From JACTOJ01 sp032335695 (GTDB lineage: Bacteria > Bacillota > Clostridia > Clostridiales > Clostridiaceae): a stretch of DNA of 17,149 nt. A program made the translations under genes and the position numbers. Position 1 is the stretch's first letter; each line of letters begins with the position of its first letter. Of this stretch, positions 1 to 6,245 are shown piece after piece. The notes under the pieces were generated by a model, which did no database searches, was not told the origin of the DNA, and saw only the letters and a program-made list of their open reading frames with translations. The stretch spans positions 1 through 17,149 of the forward strand of contig NZ_JACTOJ010000043.1 of NCBI RefSeq assembly GCF_032335695.1, given 5' to 3'.

Positions 1-60
1 CCATCACTTTCGCGATGACGGCTTTATTTTGTCAGTTTTTCAGTGGCCTCCCCGAACTGA
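1..60. other. GC-richer left edge, probable half of a hairpin terminator
   Basis: The first 60 bases are clearly richer in G and C than the rest of the window. CCATCA (1-6) can pair with TGACGG (16-21) with one mismatch, and the following GGCTTTATTTTGTC looks like the 3' arm and T-rich tail of a larger terminator cut by the window edge. TCAGT and ACTGA (about 40-60) form another short stem. I see no coding sequence. It may be the end of a neighbouring element of different base composition. Confidence 0.3.
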
Positions 61-65
61 AGGAA

Positions 66-103
66 GTTTTAAATCAGTGTAAAAATCAACACTGATTTAA
101 AAC
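66..103. repeat. Perfect 15-bp inverted repeat, 8-nt loop
   Basis: GTTTTAAATCAGTGT (66-80) is followed by an 8-nt loop and its exact reverse complement (89-103). No strong T-tract follows on either strand, so it is not a typical terminator. It could be a protein-binding site, an element end or a cruciform. Only one copy is present, so it is not a CRISPR array. Confidence 0.75.
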
Positions 104-193
104 AGAGCCATTTGTAAAAAAGTACTAGATATATCTAGATTTTTGGATAGAAACACACCTTTGAAAGTATGTAATTCTGAGATTTGCTGGCAC

Positions 194-222
194 TTGAAGG
201 AATTTTAGTTTTGTGCTAGTAT
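194..222 (+). promoter_or_regulatory. Predicted sigma-A promoter for tRNA-Ser
   Basis: TTGAAG (194-199) and TAGTAT (217-222) are separated by exactly 17 nt. Transcription would start near 229, about 40 nt before the tRNA, which fits a short trimmed leader. This is a motif match only. Confidence 0.5.
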
Positions 223-268
223 TACGAGGAAGATGTTTTAAAAAAGCTTAAATTTAAAACCAAAATAA

Positions 269-361
269 GGAGAGATGTCCGAGTGGTCTATGGTACCTGA
301 CTCGAAATCAGGCGTACGGTTCTAAGCCGTACCAGGAGTTCAAATCTCCTTCTCTCCGCCA
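269..361 (+). tRNA. tRNA-Ser, anticodon CGA
   Basis: The acceptor stem GGAGAGA (269-275) pairs with TCTCTCC (351-357), followed by discriminator G and an encoded CCA (359-361). The anticodon stem encloses the loop CTCGAAA, giving anticodon CGA, which reads UCG serine codons. The long variable arm (about 314-332, GTACGG paired with CCGTAC) is diagnostic of class II tRNAs, and the GTTCAAATC T-loop is normal. The gene looks intact and functional. UCG is rare in the AT-rich genes nearby, so this tRNA is either chromosomal flank or phage/plasmid cargo. A promoter lies upstream and a structured region follows directly. Confidence 0.95.
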
Positions 362-404
362 AAAAATATTAGATTTCAAGCAATTACTCCATGAAGAGAA
401 CTTA

Positions 405-541
405 CCTGGTACGGCAAAGTTTTCTTTGTTTTTTAAAGCAATCTGTACCGAGGGGTTGAAGGTCTAAATGACCTTCAACGGGCTGCTTGTCATGGTGACA
501 TGGCGAGTTTAAGCAGCCCTGACTAAATCCCTCTCTCTCCG
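405..541 (+). ncRNA. Structured noncoding region downstream of tRNA-Ser, class unknown
   Basis: Three consecutive helices can be drawn by eye. GGTACGG (408-414) pairs with CTGTACC (443-449) and encloses a CAAAG/CTTTG hairpin. GTTGAAGGTC (455-464) pairs with 470-479 over a TAAAT loop. GGGCTGCTT (480-488) pairs with AAGCAGCCC (511-519) and encloses GTCA/TGAC. The stretch ends at 525-541 with a 14/17 match to the 3' end of the tRNA (342-358). The region is followed by a strong terminator, so tRNA and this RNA may be one transcript. I looked for the SRP RNA apical motif (GGAAG with AGCAGCC context), tmRNA and 6S signatures and did not find a convincing match. It could instead be an old tRNA-targeted integration remnant. 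Confidence 0.4.
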
Positions 542-550
542 TTACAGACC

Positions 551-584
551 AATAGCTCTAGCAATTTTTGCTGGAGCTATTTTG
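551..584 (+). terminator. Intrinsic terminator after tRNA-Ser unit
   Basis: A 14-bp stem (551-564 with 568-581, one G-T pair) with a three-base T loop runs straight into TTT. It closes the tRNA/structured-RNA unit and may also stop minus-strand transcripts from the recombinase. Positions 585-697 hold only a small CGTCG/CGACG hairpin and AT-rich sequence. Confidence 0.7.
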
Positions 585-697
585 CTATAAATTTTGCTGT
601 AAAAATAGTGTTTACGTCGCCCGTTTGACGACGAAATAGAAAAAACTAAACGAAAGTGGATAGTAAAGCAAAAGATAAAATAACAATTATAGAATAT

Positions 698-2308
698 TTA
701 AAGGTGAACCGTATCACAAGTGAGCAACAACAAATTTTCTTTAGAAGAGTCCTCATTAAGCATATTCTCTTTTAAACGGAGGGTTATTTCAGTAGCCCTT
801 CTTTCATTTATATCATCTGATGGATTTATTTTAATTTCTTTAATAGTTTTATGCATTAGAACCTTCTTTTGTTCGTCAGTAGCATTCTTAAATAATTTAT
901 CGAAATTCTTTAATAAAACCGTTAATTTTTCTTGTGTATATTGATTTTCTTTAATAGTTTGCAATTTTTGTTTAGTTAAGTTTAATTCTTCAATTAGAGG
1001 AAGTAAAGCATCTTCAACCTCACCTTTTTTTTCTAAATATTCTTCCTTAGATAATTCCCCATCGCCACGCATTATAGTATAATTATCTTTTCTCCTCTGC
1101 AATTTAGATATTTGTTTTTCTAAGTCCTTAATAGTATTTTCAATCTCTTTAGTATTGCTCTCTTTCTTCATTTCCTTCTCTAATATCCTTGCAATATCAG
1201 AACTATTTATAAATTCAATAATCTTATCAGATACTTGTTTTTCTAGTTCTTCTGCTCTAACAGCGTTAGGATGACATACATCTCCTTTGTGTGAATTCCA
1301 TTTTGAACAAGCATAATAACGATAGGTTACTTTTTCTCCGCTCTTTTTATTCGTTCTTGTACTTCTTTGTGAAACCATAGCAGAGCCACATTCGGGACAC
1401 CTTGGCAAACCTGATAACATATATGTGTAATTGCTTAACTTAGTTGGAGTCTTCCCAACAAGTTTTCTTTTCGCTTGTGTCCTTTCCCATAAATCCTCAT
1501 CTATTATAGCCTTGTGAAGTCCTTTTTCTAATGGAACTTCTTTATTAATTCCTTTTCTTCTTTTTTTAGCCCAATCTTCCCTTACCCCCCACCTGATGTA
1601 GCCAGCGAATATTGGGTTGTCTAATACTTGTTTGATAGTGGCATAAGCCCATGTTGAACCTTTTTTTGTAGCATATTTATCTAAATTTCTATTCAAGAAT
1701 TGACATATTTTAGAATAACCCCAATTCTCATTAGTGTATAGATTAAATATTGTTTTAACAGTTTCAGCCTCTTCCTCATTAATAATTAGTTTATCGTTAC
1801 TATAATCATAGCCAATAGGAGTTATGCCACCATTCCATTTGCCCTTTTTAGCACGCTCTTTCATACCACCTTTTGTTTGTGAGATTATATTATCTCTTTC
1901 CATTTCAGCAAATATTCCTGCCATATAGCAAAACATTTTATTAATAGGTGCAAAGGTATTTATATTATCTGTTATAGAAATAAGAGCAACATTAGAATGT
2001 TCTAAAAAGTCTAAAATCCTTGTTAAGTCAATCATATTACGACTAAAACGTGATAATTTCCATGCTATGATTGCATTTACATTTGAATCACTTTCAATAT
2101 GTTTAAGTAGTTGCTTAAAACCAGGTCTTTTTTCTATGCTTGTACCAGTTATACCTTCATCTGTATATGTTCCAACAATGTTATAGCCCATTTTCTTACA
2201 GTAGTCTATTATTTCATTCTTCTGATGGTCTAGGGAGTAGCCATTTACTTGTTCTTGGGTACTAACCCTCGTGTATATTAGAACATTTTCTATTATCTTC
2301 TTACTCAT
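698..2308 (-). CDS. Large serine recombinase (site-specific integrase)
   Basis: This 536-residue protein has the full large-serine-recombinase layout. The resolvase catalytic domain (about 1-150) has the nucleophile Ser16 in YTRVSTQEQ and the SRFSRN arginines (87, 90). A recombinase domain (about 165-290) follows, then a zinc ribbon with Cys304, Cys307, Cys334 and Cys345, and a long coiled coil (about 375-455). Enzymes of this family join short attP and attB sites without host factors and need a separate directionality factor for excision. The start is supported by AAAGGAGA, though its spacing (about 12-13 nt) is long. The gene sits 53 bp downstream of the small 48-residue gene and probably shares its promoter. 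The partner att sites were not identified; the gene's 3' end faces the tRNA-Ser region. All key residues are intact, so it is probably active. Confidence 0.93.
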   Translation of the reverse strand: MSKKIIENVLIYTRVSTQEQVNGYSLDHQKNEIIDYCKKMGYNIVGTYTDEGITGTSIEKRPGFKQLLKHIESDSNVNAIIAWKLSRFSRNMIDLTRILDFLEHSNVALISITDNINTFAPINKMFCYMAGIFAEMERDNIISQTKGGMKERAKKGKWNGGITPIGYDYSNDKLIINEEEAETVKTIFNLYTNENWGYSKICQFLNRNLDKYATKKGSTWAYATIKQVLDNPIFAGYIRWGVREDWAKKRRKGINKEVPLEKGLHKAIIDEDLWERTQAKRKLVGKTPTKLSNYTYMLSGLPRCPECGSAMVSQRSTRTNKKSGEKVTYRYYACSKWNSHKGDVCHPNAVRAEELEKQVSDKIIEFINSSDIARILEKEMKKESNTKEIENTIKDLEKQISKLQRRKDNYTIMRGDGELSKEEYLEKKGEVEDALLPLIEELNLTKQKLQTIKENQYTQEKLTVLLKNFDKLFKNATDEQKKVLMHKTIKEIKINPSDDINERRATEITLRLKENMLNEDSSKENLLLLTCDTVHL

Positions 2309-2361
2309 AGGAATAAGTAATCTCCTTTCGTTTAAGATTAATATTACAGTAATATTTTAAC

Positions 2362-2508
2362 TCAACCAAATAGAAGTAACAATGCAAAAAATAAAAAAAC
2401 TTCATCAATTGATGAAGTTAACATTATCTCTTTTAATATATCAACAAACTCTTGAAGAGTTTGGTCATCGTCATTACTATTTAACCAAGTCTTAATATCA
2501 CTTTGCAT
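2362..2508 (-). CDS. 48-residue acidic protein with hydrophobic C-terminal tail
   Basis: I chose the ATG at 2508 because a strong ribosome site (AAAGGGGGAG, 7-nt spacing) precedes it; an upstream in-frame ATG has none. The product begins MQSDIKTWLNSNDDDQ, has an acidic middle and ends in a run of Leu/Phe, which could be a tail anchor. That tail is encoded by a perfect palindrome (2398-2419) followed on the coding strand by T-rich DNA, so the same bases resemble an intrinsic terminator. The gene heads the recombinase operon. A recombination directionality factor or a leader peptide controlling read-through are both possible. I recognise no family. Confidence 0.5.
   Translation of the reverse strand: MQSDIKTWLNSNDDDQTLQEFVDILKEIMLTSSIDEVFLFFALLLLFG
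2398..2419 (-). terminator. 22-bp perfect palindrome with T-tract, candidate attenuator
   Basis: AACTTCATCAA is followed directly by its reverse complement (2409-2419). On the minus strand the hairpin is followed by TTTTTTTATTTTTT. It lies inside the 48-residue gene and about 90 bp upstream of the recombinase start, so it could stop or reduce transcription into the recombinase. Translation of the small gene would run over the hairpin. Confidence 0.5.
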
Positions 2509-2563
2509 ACAGACACTCCCCCTTTCCGAAGTTATGTATGTATGAAATTGAATTAATGTAATT

Positions 2564-2592
2564 ATTTTATAATAAATTATTCCATTTGACAA
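2564..2592 (-). promoter_or_regulatory. Predicted promoter of the small gene/recombinase operon
   Basis: On the minus strand TTGTCA and TAAAAT are separated by 17 nt. A second TTGTCAA copy lies about 24 nt upstream, which could be a repressor site or chance. The promoter sits about 55 bp before the 48-residue gene. Confidence 0.6.
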
Positions 2593-2686
2593 GTACAAAT
2601 TTAAAAAAGTTGACAACGAATTTTATAAAATATATTATCTTATTAGTTTCTTATTCAATGTTATCTTTTTAAAAAATTTCTTCATT

Positions 2687-2720
2687 AAAGCACTTATCTA
2701 TTAATTTAGTTAAGTGCTTT
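2687..2720. terminator. Hairpin with T-tract, orphan terminator
   Basis: AAAGCACTTA (2687-2696) pairs with TAAGTGCTTT (2711-2720) and TTTATTTT follows on the plus strand. No plus-strand gene precedes it. It may end an unannotated transcript or act on the minus strand, where TTT also follows the stem. Confidence 0.5.
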
Positions 2721-2743
2721 TTTATTTTGCAAACTACGTTAAT

Positions 2744-2790
2744 CCTCGCTAAAAGCATTGATTTTTTCAAAATAAATGCTTTCAACGAGG
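2744..2790. repeat. Two-part inverted repeat in noncoding gap
   Basis: CCTCG plus AAAGCATT (2744-2759) pair with AATGCTTT plus CGAGG (2775-2790), broken only by an opposed 3x3 internal loop. Nearby are the palindrome GGCAATTGCC (about 2803-2812) and a CCACA/TGTGG pair (about 2814-2853). The gap 2593-2967 carries no convincing gene. It may hold a structured RNA or a recombination or origin site. Confidence 0.45.
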
Positions 2791-2967
2791 GTAAGGATAG
2801 ATGGCAATTGCCTCCACATAAATTAATGCCATTAATACAAATCTGGTTGTGTGGATACAAATTAACTTCTGTAGATTTATATTAATTTATATCAATGTAA
2901 TTCTTAAACCCTTGATTTTACTATATTTAAAAGTGTTTTTAAAAATGCTTAAATCGTATTTACAGCA

Positions 2968-2997
2968 AAAAAGTAGCAGTTTTTACTGCTACTTTTT
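2968..2997 (-). terminator. Terminator of the tyrosine recombinase gene
   Basis: AAAAAGTAGCAGT pairs with its exact complement over a four-base T loop (13-bp stem). The recombinase stop codon lies in the stem. T-tracts on both sides make it potentially bidirectional. Confidence 0.85.
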
Positions 2998-4023
2998 AAC
3001 ATATTCTCTTCGTAAATCCCTGGACTCTCCATGTCCGAGGAAGATATTTAGTTTTGATAAAGCATCCTTCTCGGCACGAAGTGAACTATCTTGTTCATTT
3101 AATCCTTTTTCTTTATATTCTTCTAATGCCTTTGTATATGCTGTATTGTAGATTTCCGTACCGACCATCTTCCTAATTGCATGATAACTACTATTTGCAG
3201 ACTTAAATTCTCCTGTTATGCTTTCGGGTAATCTTTCCCAAGCCTTATGCAATGCACTTTTGCTTACTCCTAAAATTTTTTCATCTCCAACTTTATCATT
3301 TATAATTTCTCTTAAAACTTGAATATTTTCTTGTCCTTCTATTTCAAATACTCTAGTTCTTCCACCTTTGGGACCTTCGTCTTTTTTGGTATCATCATGC
3401 ATTTGTATTGTAATTATTGCCTTATCTTCGCTTATAAATTGTATATCATTTGCTCTCAAGTCTGCCAATTCACCGACCCTCAAGCCAAGAATTTCTTCTA
3501 TACACAGAGCATTATATAAAGTATCTTTTGTACTATTTTCCTTTATGTGTGCTTTTATCTCTTGTAATTTATCATTGTCCATCCATATATCTCTAGTCTT
3601 GTCCTCTCTAAGCATAGCAGTTTTAAACCCTTCAAAGGCAATAGGCATTTTAGTTTCCCATTGTTGCATTAAATTATCGTTTTTATTGCACCACCTGTCT
3701 ACTATGCAAGTATGTAATTTTTCTAAGTCGCTTTTATACCTATAAATTGTATTTTGATTACAATTATTGGCTTTATAGTCCAAAAATGATTGAGCCATTT
3801 CAGAAGAAATTGACCTCGCTTGTCTTATTTCATTAAAATTTTCTTTTAAATACTTTGCAAATTGGTTTGCAGTATCTTTTAAATTGTCCTTTGTTACGCT
3901 ACTATAGATTTTTTCTTTTGTATCTGTATTATCATTACTTTTTGCAGAATGTCGGCTCTCGGAAAAACTTTCTGCCTGTTTTAAACTTTCACGAAATTGC
4001 CAATCCATATTGTATCCACCCAT
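2989..4023 (-). CDS. Tyrosine site-specific recombinase
   Basis: This 344-residue protein has the tyrosine recombinase catalytic set. These are Arg182 in LGLRVGEL, a probable Lys219 in GPKGGRTR, His281 and Arg284 in SYHAIR, His331 in FLGHGESRD, and nucleophile Tyr341 in RREYVKK at the extreme C terminus. The N-terminal part (about 45-140) matches a SAM-like core-binding domain in size, preceded by a polar 40-residue extension. AAAGGAGG 9 nt upstream supports ATG 4023; a second Met at residue 6 is less well placed. The gene is monocistronic, with its own terminator. About 95 bp upstream lies a 13-7-13 inverted repeat that fits a core recombination site. Multimer resolution, as for Cre on P1, or integration are the likely roles. 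Confidence 0.85.
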   Translation of the reverse strand: MGGYNMDWQFRESLKQAESFSESRHSAKSNDNTDTKEKIYSSVTKDNLKDTANQFAKYLKENFNEIRQARSISSEMAQSFLDYKANNCNQNTIYRYKSDLEKLHTCIVDRWCNKNDNLMQQWETKMPIAFEGFKTAMLREDKTRDIWMDNDKLQEIKAHIKENSTKDTLYNALCIEEILGLRVGELADLRANDIQFISEDKAIITIQMHDDTKKDEGPKGGRTRVFEIEGQENIQVLREIINDKVGDEKILGVSKSALHKAWERLPESITGEFKSANSSYHAIRKMVGTEIYNTAYTKALEEYKEKGLNEQDSSLRAEKDALSKLNIFLGHGESRDLRREYVKK

Positions 4024-4116
4024 GATTATCAGCCTCCTTTAAATCTTTATTGTAACTTTATTAAAGTTACCGTTATTCACCTCCAATCCTTAAATTTTAT
4101 TTAAAATCGTTTTTAC

Positions 4117-4149
4117 AAGTTATTTTAGGCATTTAACCTAAAATAACTT
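4117..4149. other. lox-like 13-7-13 inverted repeat, candidate recombinase core site
   Basis: AAGTTATTTTAGG (4117-4129) and its perfect reverse complement (4137-4149) flank the asymmetric 7-nt spacer CATTTAA. Two 11-13 bp arms around a 6-8 bp spacer is the known layout of tyrosine recombinase core sites. It lies 94 bp upstream of the tyrosine recombinase start codon. Assignment to that enzyme is inference. Confidence 0.5.
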
Positions 4150-4150
4150 A

Positions 4151-4165
4151 AAATACTTCGTATTT
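4151..4165. repeat. Triloop hairpin AAATAC-TTC-GTATTT
   Basis: A 6-bp perfect stem with TTC loop, adjoining the lox-like repeat. It belongs to the same TTC/GAA-loop class as the hairpin array at 4283-4362. Confidence 0.6.
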
Positions 4166-4193
4166 CCTCCGTTTATATTAAAAATGTGCTATT

Positions 4194-4260
4194 ATTGTGC
4201 CACATTAAAAGTGACTTATGGACTAAAAGTCCAAAGTCAACCACTTTTAATGTGGACAAT
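4194..4260. repeat. Large cruciform, 19-bp outer stem
   Basis: CCACATTAAAAGTG (4200-4213) pairs perfectly with 4242-4255, and ATTGT/ACAAT extends the stem past one bulged G (4199). ACTT/AAGT and GGACT/AGTCC (4214-4237) continue it inward to an AAA loop. It is too long and too far from a T-tract to be an ordinary terminator. It could be an origin, an ssDNA-folded site or a protein-binding site. Confidence 0.75.
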
Positions 4261-4282
4261 GTACATGTATAGCATTATTTTT

Positions 4283-4362
4283 GCAACCTTACGGTTGCTG
4301 TCTTAAAGCCTTCGGCTTTAACTAAACAAGGCTTCGCCTTGTTGCTTTTCTTTCAGAAAAGC
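4283..4362. repeat. Array of four consecutive tight hairpins
   Basis: Four perfect stems of unrelated sequence follow each other closely: GCAACC-TTAC-GGTTGC (4283-4298), TTAAAGCC-TTC-GGCTTTAA (4303-4321), AACAAGGC-TTC-GCCTTGTT (4325-4343) and GCTTTTCT-TTC-AGAAAAGC (4344-4362). On the minus strand the loops read GAA or GTAA; one is GCGAAGC, known as an unusually stable DNA mini-hairpin. Different stems with the same loop type suggest selection for folding, perhaps in single-stranded DNA. Confidence 0.8.
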
Positions 4363-4485
4363 GATTAAATTACTTCTACGCTTTTAGTTTAAGCAAGAGC
4401 AATAACGAGATTGCTAAAAAGGGAAAAATCACACAAGGAGCGGTCAACCTTATAAATTGTAATTTTTCAAAGAGCATCATAGATG

Positions 4486-4560
4486 CTAAAAATAAAAATA
4501 GTATAGTAATAAAGCGACAATAGAAAGTAATAAGTAATAATAGAAAGTAACGAGTAACAT
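4486..4560 (-). CDS. Possible 24-residue hydrophobic peptide
   Basis: The reading frame starts MLLVTFYYYLLLSIVALL and contains no charged residue, so it could be a single membrane segment. AGAAAGAG lies about 8 nt upstream of the ATG as a modest ribosome site, and the ATG overlaps the stop of a 14-codon upstream frame as TAATG. It sits in the transcribed leader between the promoter at 4759-4787 and the tyrosine recombinase. AT-rich DNA easily yields such frames by chance, so this is a weak call. Part of it is a direct repeat (AATAGAAAGTAA at 4520-4531 and 4540-4551 on the plus strand). Confidence 0.25.
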   Translation of the reverse strand: MLLVTFYYYLLLSIVALLLYYFYF

Positions 4561-4758
4561 TAAAAATTCTCTTTCTTGTTCTTAAAATTAAAGTCCTCCT
4601 TCATTAAAATCAATAGTTTTAAAATCTCTAATTTTTTTATAAAAAGTTAAAGTAAAATAAAAATATCTCCGAGTTATATTAAAAAAGATAATATTAAGCA
4701 AATGCTTAATTTCAAAAAACTCTAATTTGTATATATAAAATCCTATTGGATGATTCAT

Positions 4759-4787
4759 GTTATATTAGAAAAAGATTTGAGTTGCAA
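4759..4787 (-). promoter_or_regulatory. Predicted promoter, family A copy 1 (tyrosine recombinase leader)
   Basis: On the minus strand TTGCAA and TATAAC are 17 nt apart, preceded by AAAAAATAG. The same context precedes the promoters at 6246-6274 and 9091-9119. Transcription would run through about 740 nt of leader into the tyrosine recombinase gene. Confidence 0.6.
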
Positions 4788-4809
4788 CTATTTTTTAGAA
4801 AAAAATAAA

Positions 4810-4826
4810 AGCAGGGTTGTCCTGCT
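4810..4826 (-). terminator. Terminator of the DUF6075-like gene
   Basis: On the minus strand AGCAGG and CCTGCT form a stem over a five-base loop, followed by TTTTATTTTT, just after the stop codon. Confidence 0.8.
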
Positions 4827-4833
4827 CTCATTC

Positions 4834-5190
4834 TTAGAAAAATCTGATTACGATACTATTTAACATTATATTTAGATTCTTTTTATCTAAACAACTAAAT
4901 GTACTTGTAAAATCTAAACATTTATAAGAGTTATATAAATTTAATCCTGCTAAGAGCATTGCTTTTCCACTGCTACTTATAGGCAGTTTATTTATATTTC
5001 TGCTATTAATCATATGCTTTTTAGTATCATATATTTTTGTTCTGTTATTCCATAATTCTTCATTTCCACTTAGAATAAAAAAGAGTGCGTTTCTTTCTAT
5101 ATCTCTTGTGCTTGTAGTATCTAAACTTGCAAGTTCTCTAAACCTTTGTTTATGTACTTCACTTGTAAATAAATTTTCTATATTATTCAT
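4834..5190 (-). CDS. DUF6075-like small protein of mobile elements
   Basis: This 118-residue protein resembles the DUF6075 family by memory of its pattern. It has an N-terminal EVHKQRFRELASL, a central RNALFFILSGNEELW and a C-terminal SSSGKAMLLAGLNLYNSYK. These proteins are commonly found on Firmicute conjugative and plasmid elements and have no established function. No signal peptide or membrane segment is evident. AGGAGG 8 nt before the ATG fixes the start. It follows the ArdC-like gene by 12 bp and is surely cotranscribed with it, so a role in DNA transfer or establishment is a reasonable guess. A terminator follows immediately. Confidence 0.6.
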   Translation of the reverse strand: MNNIENLFTSEVHKQRFRELASLDTTSTRDIERNALFFILSGNEELWNNRTKIYDTKKHMINSRNINKLPISSSGKAMLLAGLNLYNSYKCLDFTSTFSCLDKKNLNIMLNSIVIRFF

Positions 5191-5202
5191 ATCTTTATCC
5201 TC

Positions 5203-6093
5203 CTATACAGCAACATTACTGTTATCTAATTTATTTGTGTTATATTCTTCTAAAAGGCTTATTATATGACTGGATGCCTTTTTAATAGTTTCAAGATTTT
5301 TTATAAATTCTTCTTTATTACTCCAATGTAGTACGTAATCAGCACTAAAAGGATTATCTAAACCTAAGTAAGAACTTACAATATAAGAGCAACTCTCAGC
5401 CCTTAATTCTCTTATAGAACTATTAGTTTCTTGTCTATCGCTTTCTTGTACTTCGTTATAAATATCTTGGTCTAATATCTCATGTGAGAATTCGTGGATT
5501 AAAACAAGCGTTTTATTGTTATAGTCCAAGTCTTTCTTAATAGAGATTTTACCTCCAAGTGATATGCCTTCAGCACTACCTGTATTTTCTTCTTTTACTT
5601 CAATGCCTTTGCTTTCTACTATTGATTTTAAGGTTACGTATTGCTCTTCAAAGTCATTACCAAGAGGTTTAAAAAACATATCATCTTCTTTACTTCCTTT
5701 AACTTTTTCAGTTTGTGAAATATCAAAGACACAACCTTCAGTAAAGGTTGTAAGTGTATAATACTTGTCTACCTTTTCCCTTTGCTCTTGTGTCATTTGG
5801 CTAAAAAATATCTTTTCCCCATTATCATCAATTACAAACTTTGCAATCTTTGGAACAAGGATGCGAATTCCTTTTTCTCCACGCTTTACAACATATCCTT
5901 TTGACCTCCAATTTACAAAAGACGCACAGAAACTCGCTGTGGGCATTTGTGAGTAAATAAGTATTGTGTTGTTAAAACTGTAGTTATGAAAGTTACTTAT
6001 AAACTTTAAATAGTTAAGTAGATTTTCGGATTTTCCATTGTTTAATTTTTCTTGAAAATGTTTAATGATTTCATCAACGTTAATGTTTTTCAT
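5203..6093 (-). CDS. ArdC-like antirestriction protein (ssDNA-binding plus zincin metallopeptidase)
   Basis: The N-terminal part (about 5-130) matches the ArdC N-terminal ssDNA-binding domain: the pattern FNNTILIYSQMPTASF, then NWRSKGYVVKRGEKGIRILVP (split here: NWRSKGYVV, KRGEKGIRILVP). The C-terminal part carries a zincin motif HEFSH (His200, Glu201, His204) and a downstream ELRAE acidic ligand (229-233), typical of the ArdC metallopeptidase domain. Known ArdC proteins of conjugative plasmids protect incoming DNA from restriction. At 296 residues it is a normal length. GGAGGG 9 nt upstream supports the start. It heads a two-gene operon with the DUF6075-like gene. A promoter at 6246-6274 and a 150-nt leader precede it. 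The element also encodes a restriction endonuclease, so it both evades and imposes restriction. Confidence 0.85.
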   Translation of the reverse strand: MKNINVDEIIKHFQEKLNNGKSENLLNYLKFISNFHNYSFNNTILIYSQMPTASFCASFVNWRSKGYVVKRGEKGIRILVPKIAKFVIDDNGEKIFFSQMTQEQREKVDKYYTLTTFTEGCVFDISQTEKVKGSKEDDMFFKPLGNDFEEQYVTLKSIVESKGIEVKEENTGSAEGISLGGKISIKKDLDYNNKTLVLIHEFSHEILDQDIYNEVQESDRQETNSSIRELRAESCSYIVSSYLGLDNPFSADYVLHWSNKEEFIKNLETIKKASSHIISLLEEYNTNKLDNSNVAV

Positions 6094-6245
6094 TTTACAA
6101 ATCCCTCCAATTTGTTATTAAAAAGTTTGTTAAAATCTCTTTCTTAGATATTAAAAAAATGGTAATTAATATAGCCTCCTTCTTACGTATATAAAAATTG
6201 CTTATATAAAAAATCTCTTTCGTAATATAAATACTTGTATCTTGC

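Noticed and set aside
66..103. CRISPR repeat, because of GTTTT...AAAAC ends
   Set aside because: Only one copy, no spacers and no cas genes in the window; it is a simple inverted repeat.
405..541. SRP RNA, tmRNA or 6S RNA
   Set aside because: The conserved SRP apical loop, a tmRNA tag frame with tRNA-like ends, and the long open 6S bubble are not visible.
2744..2790. Integron attC site
   Set aside because: The stem lacks recognisable attC core sites (GTT/AAC ends with extrahelical bases), and the nearby tyrosine recombinase lacks visible integron-integrase features.
2669..2860. 63-residue minus-strand open frame
   Set aside because: It runs through several hairpins, has no ribosome site and no protein-like pattern; the region looks noncoding.
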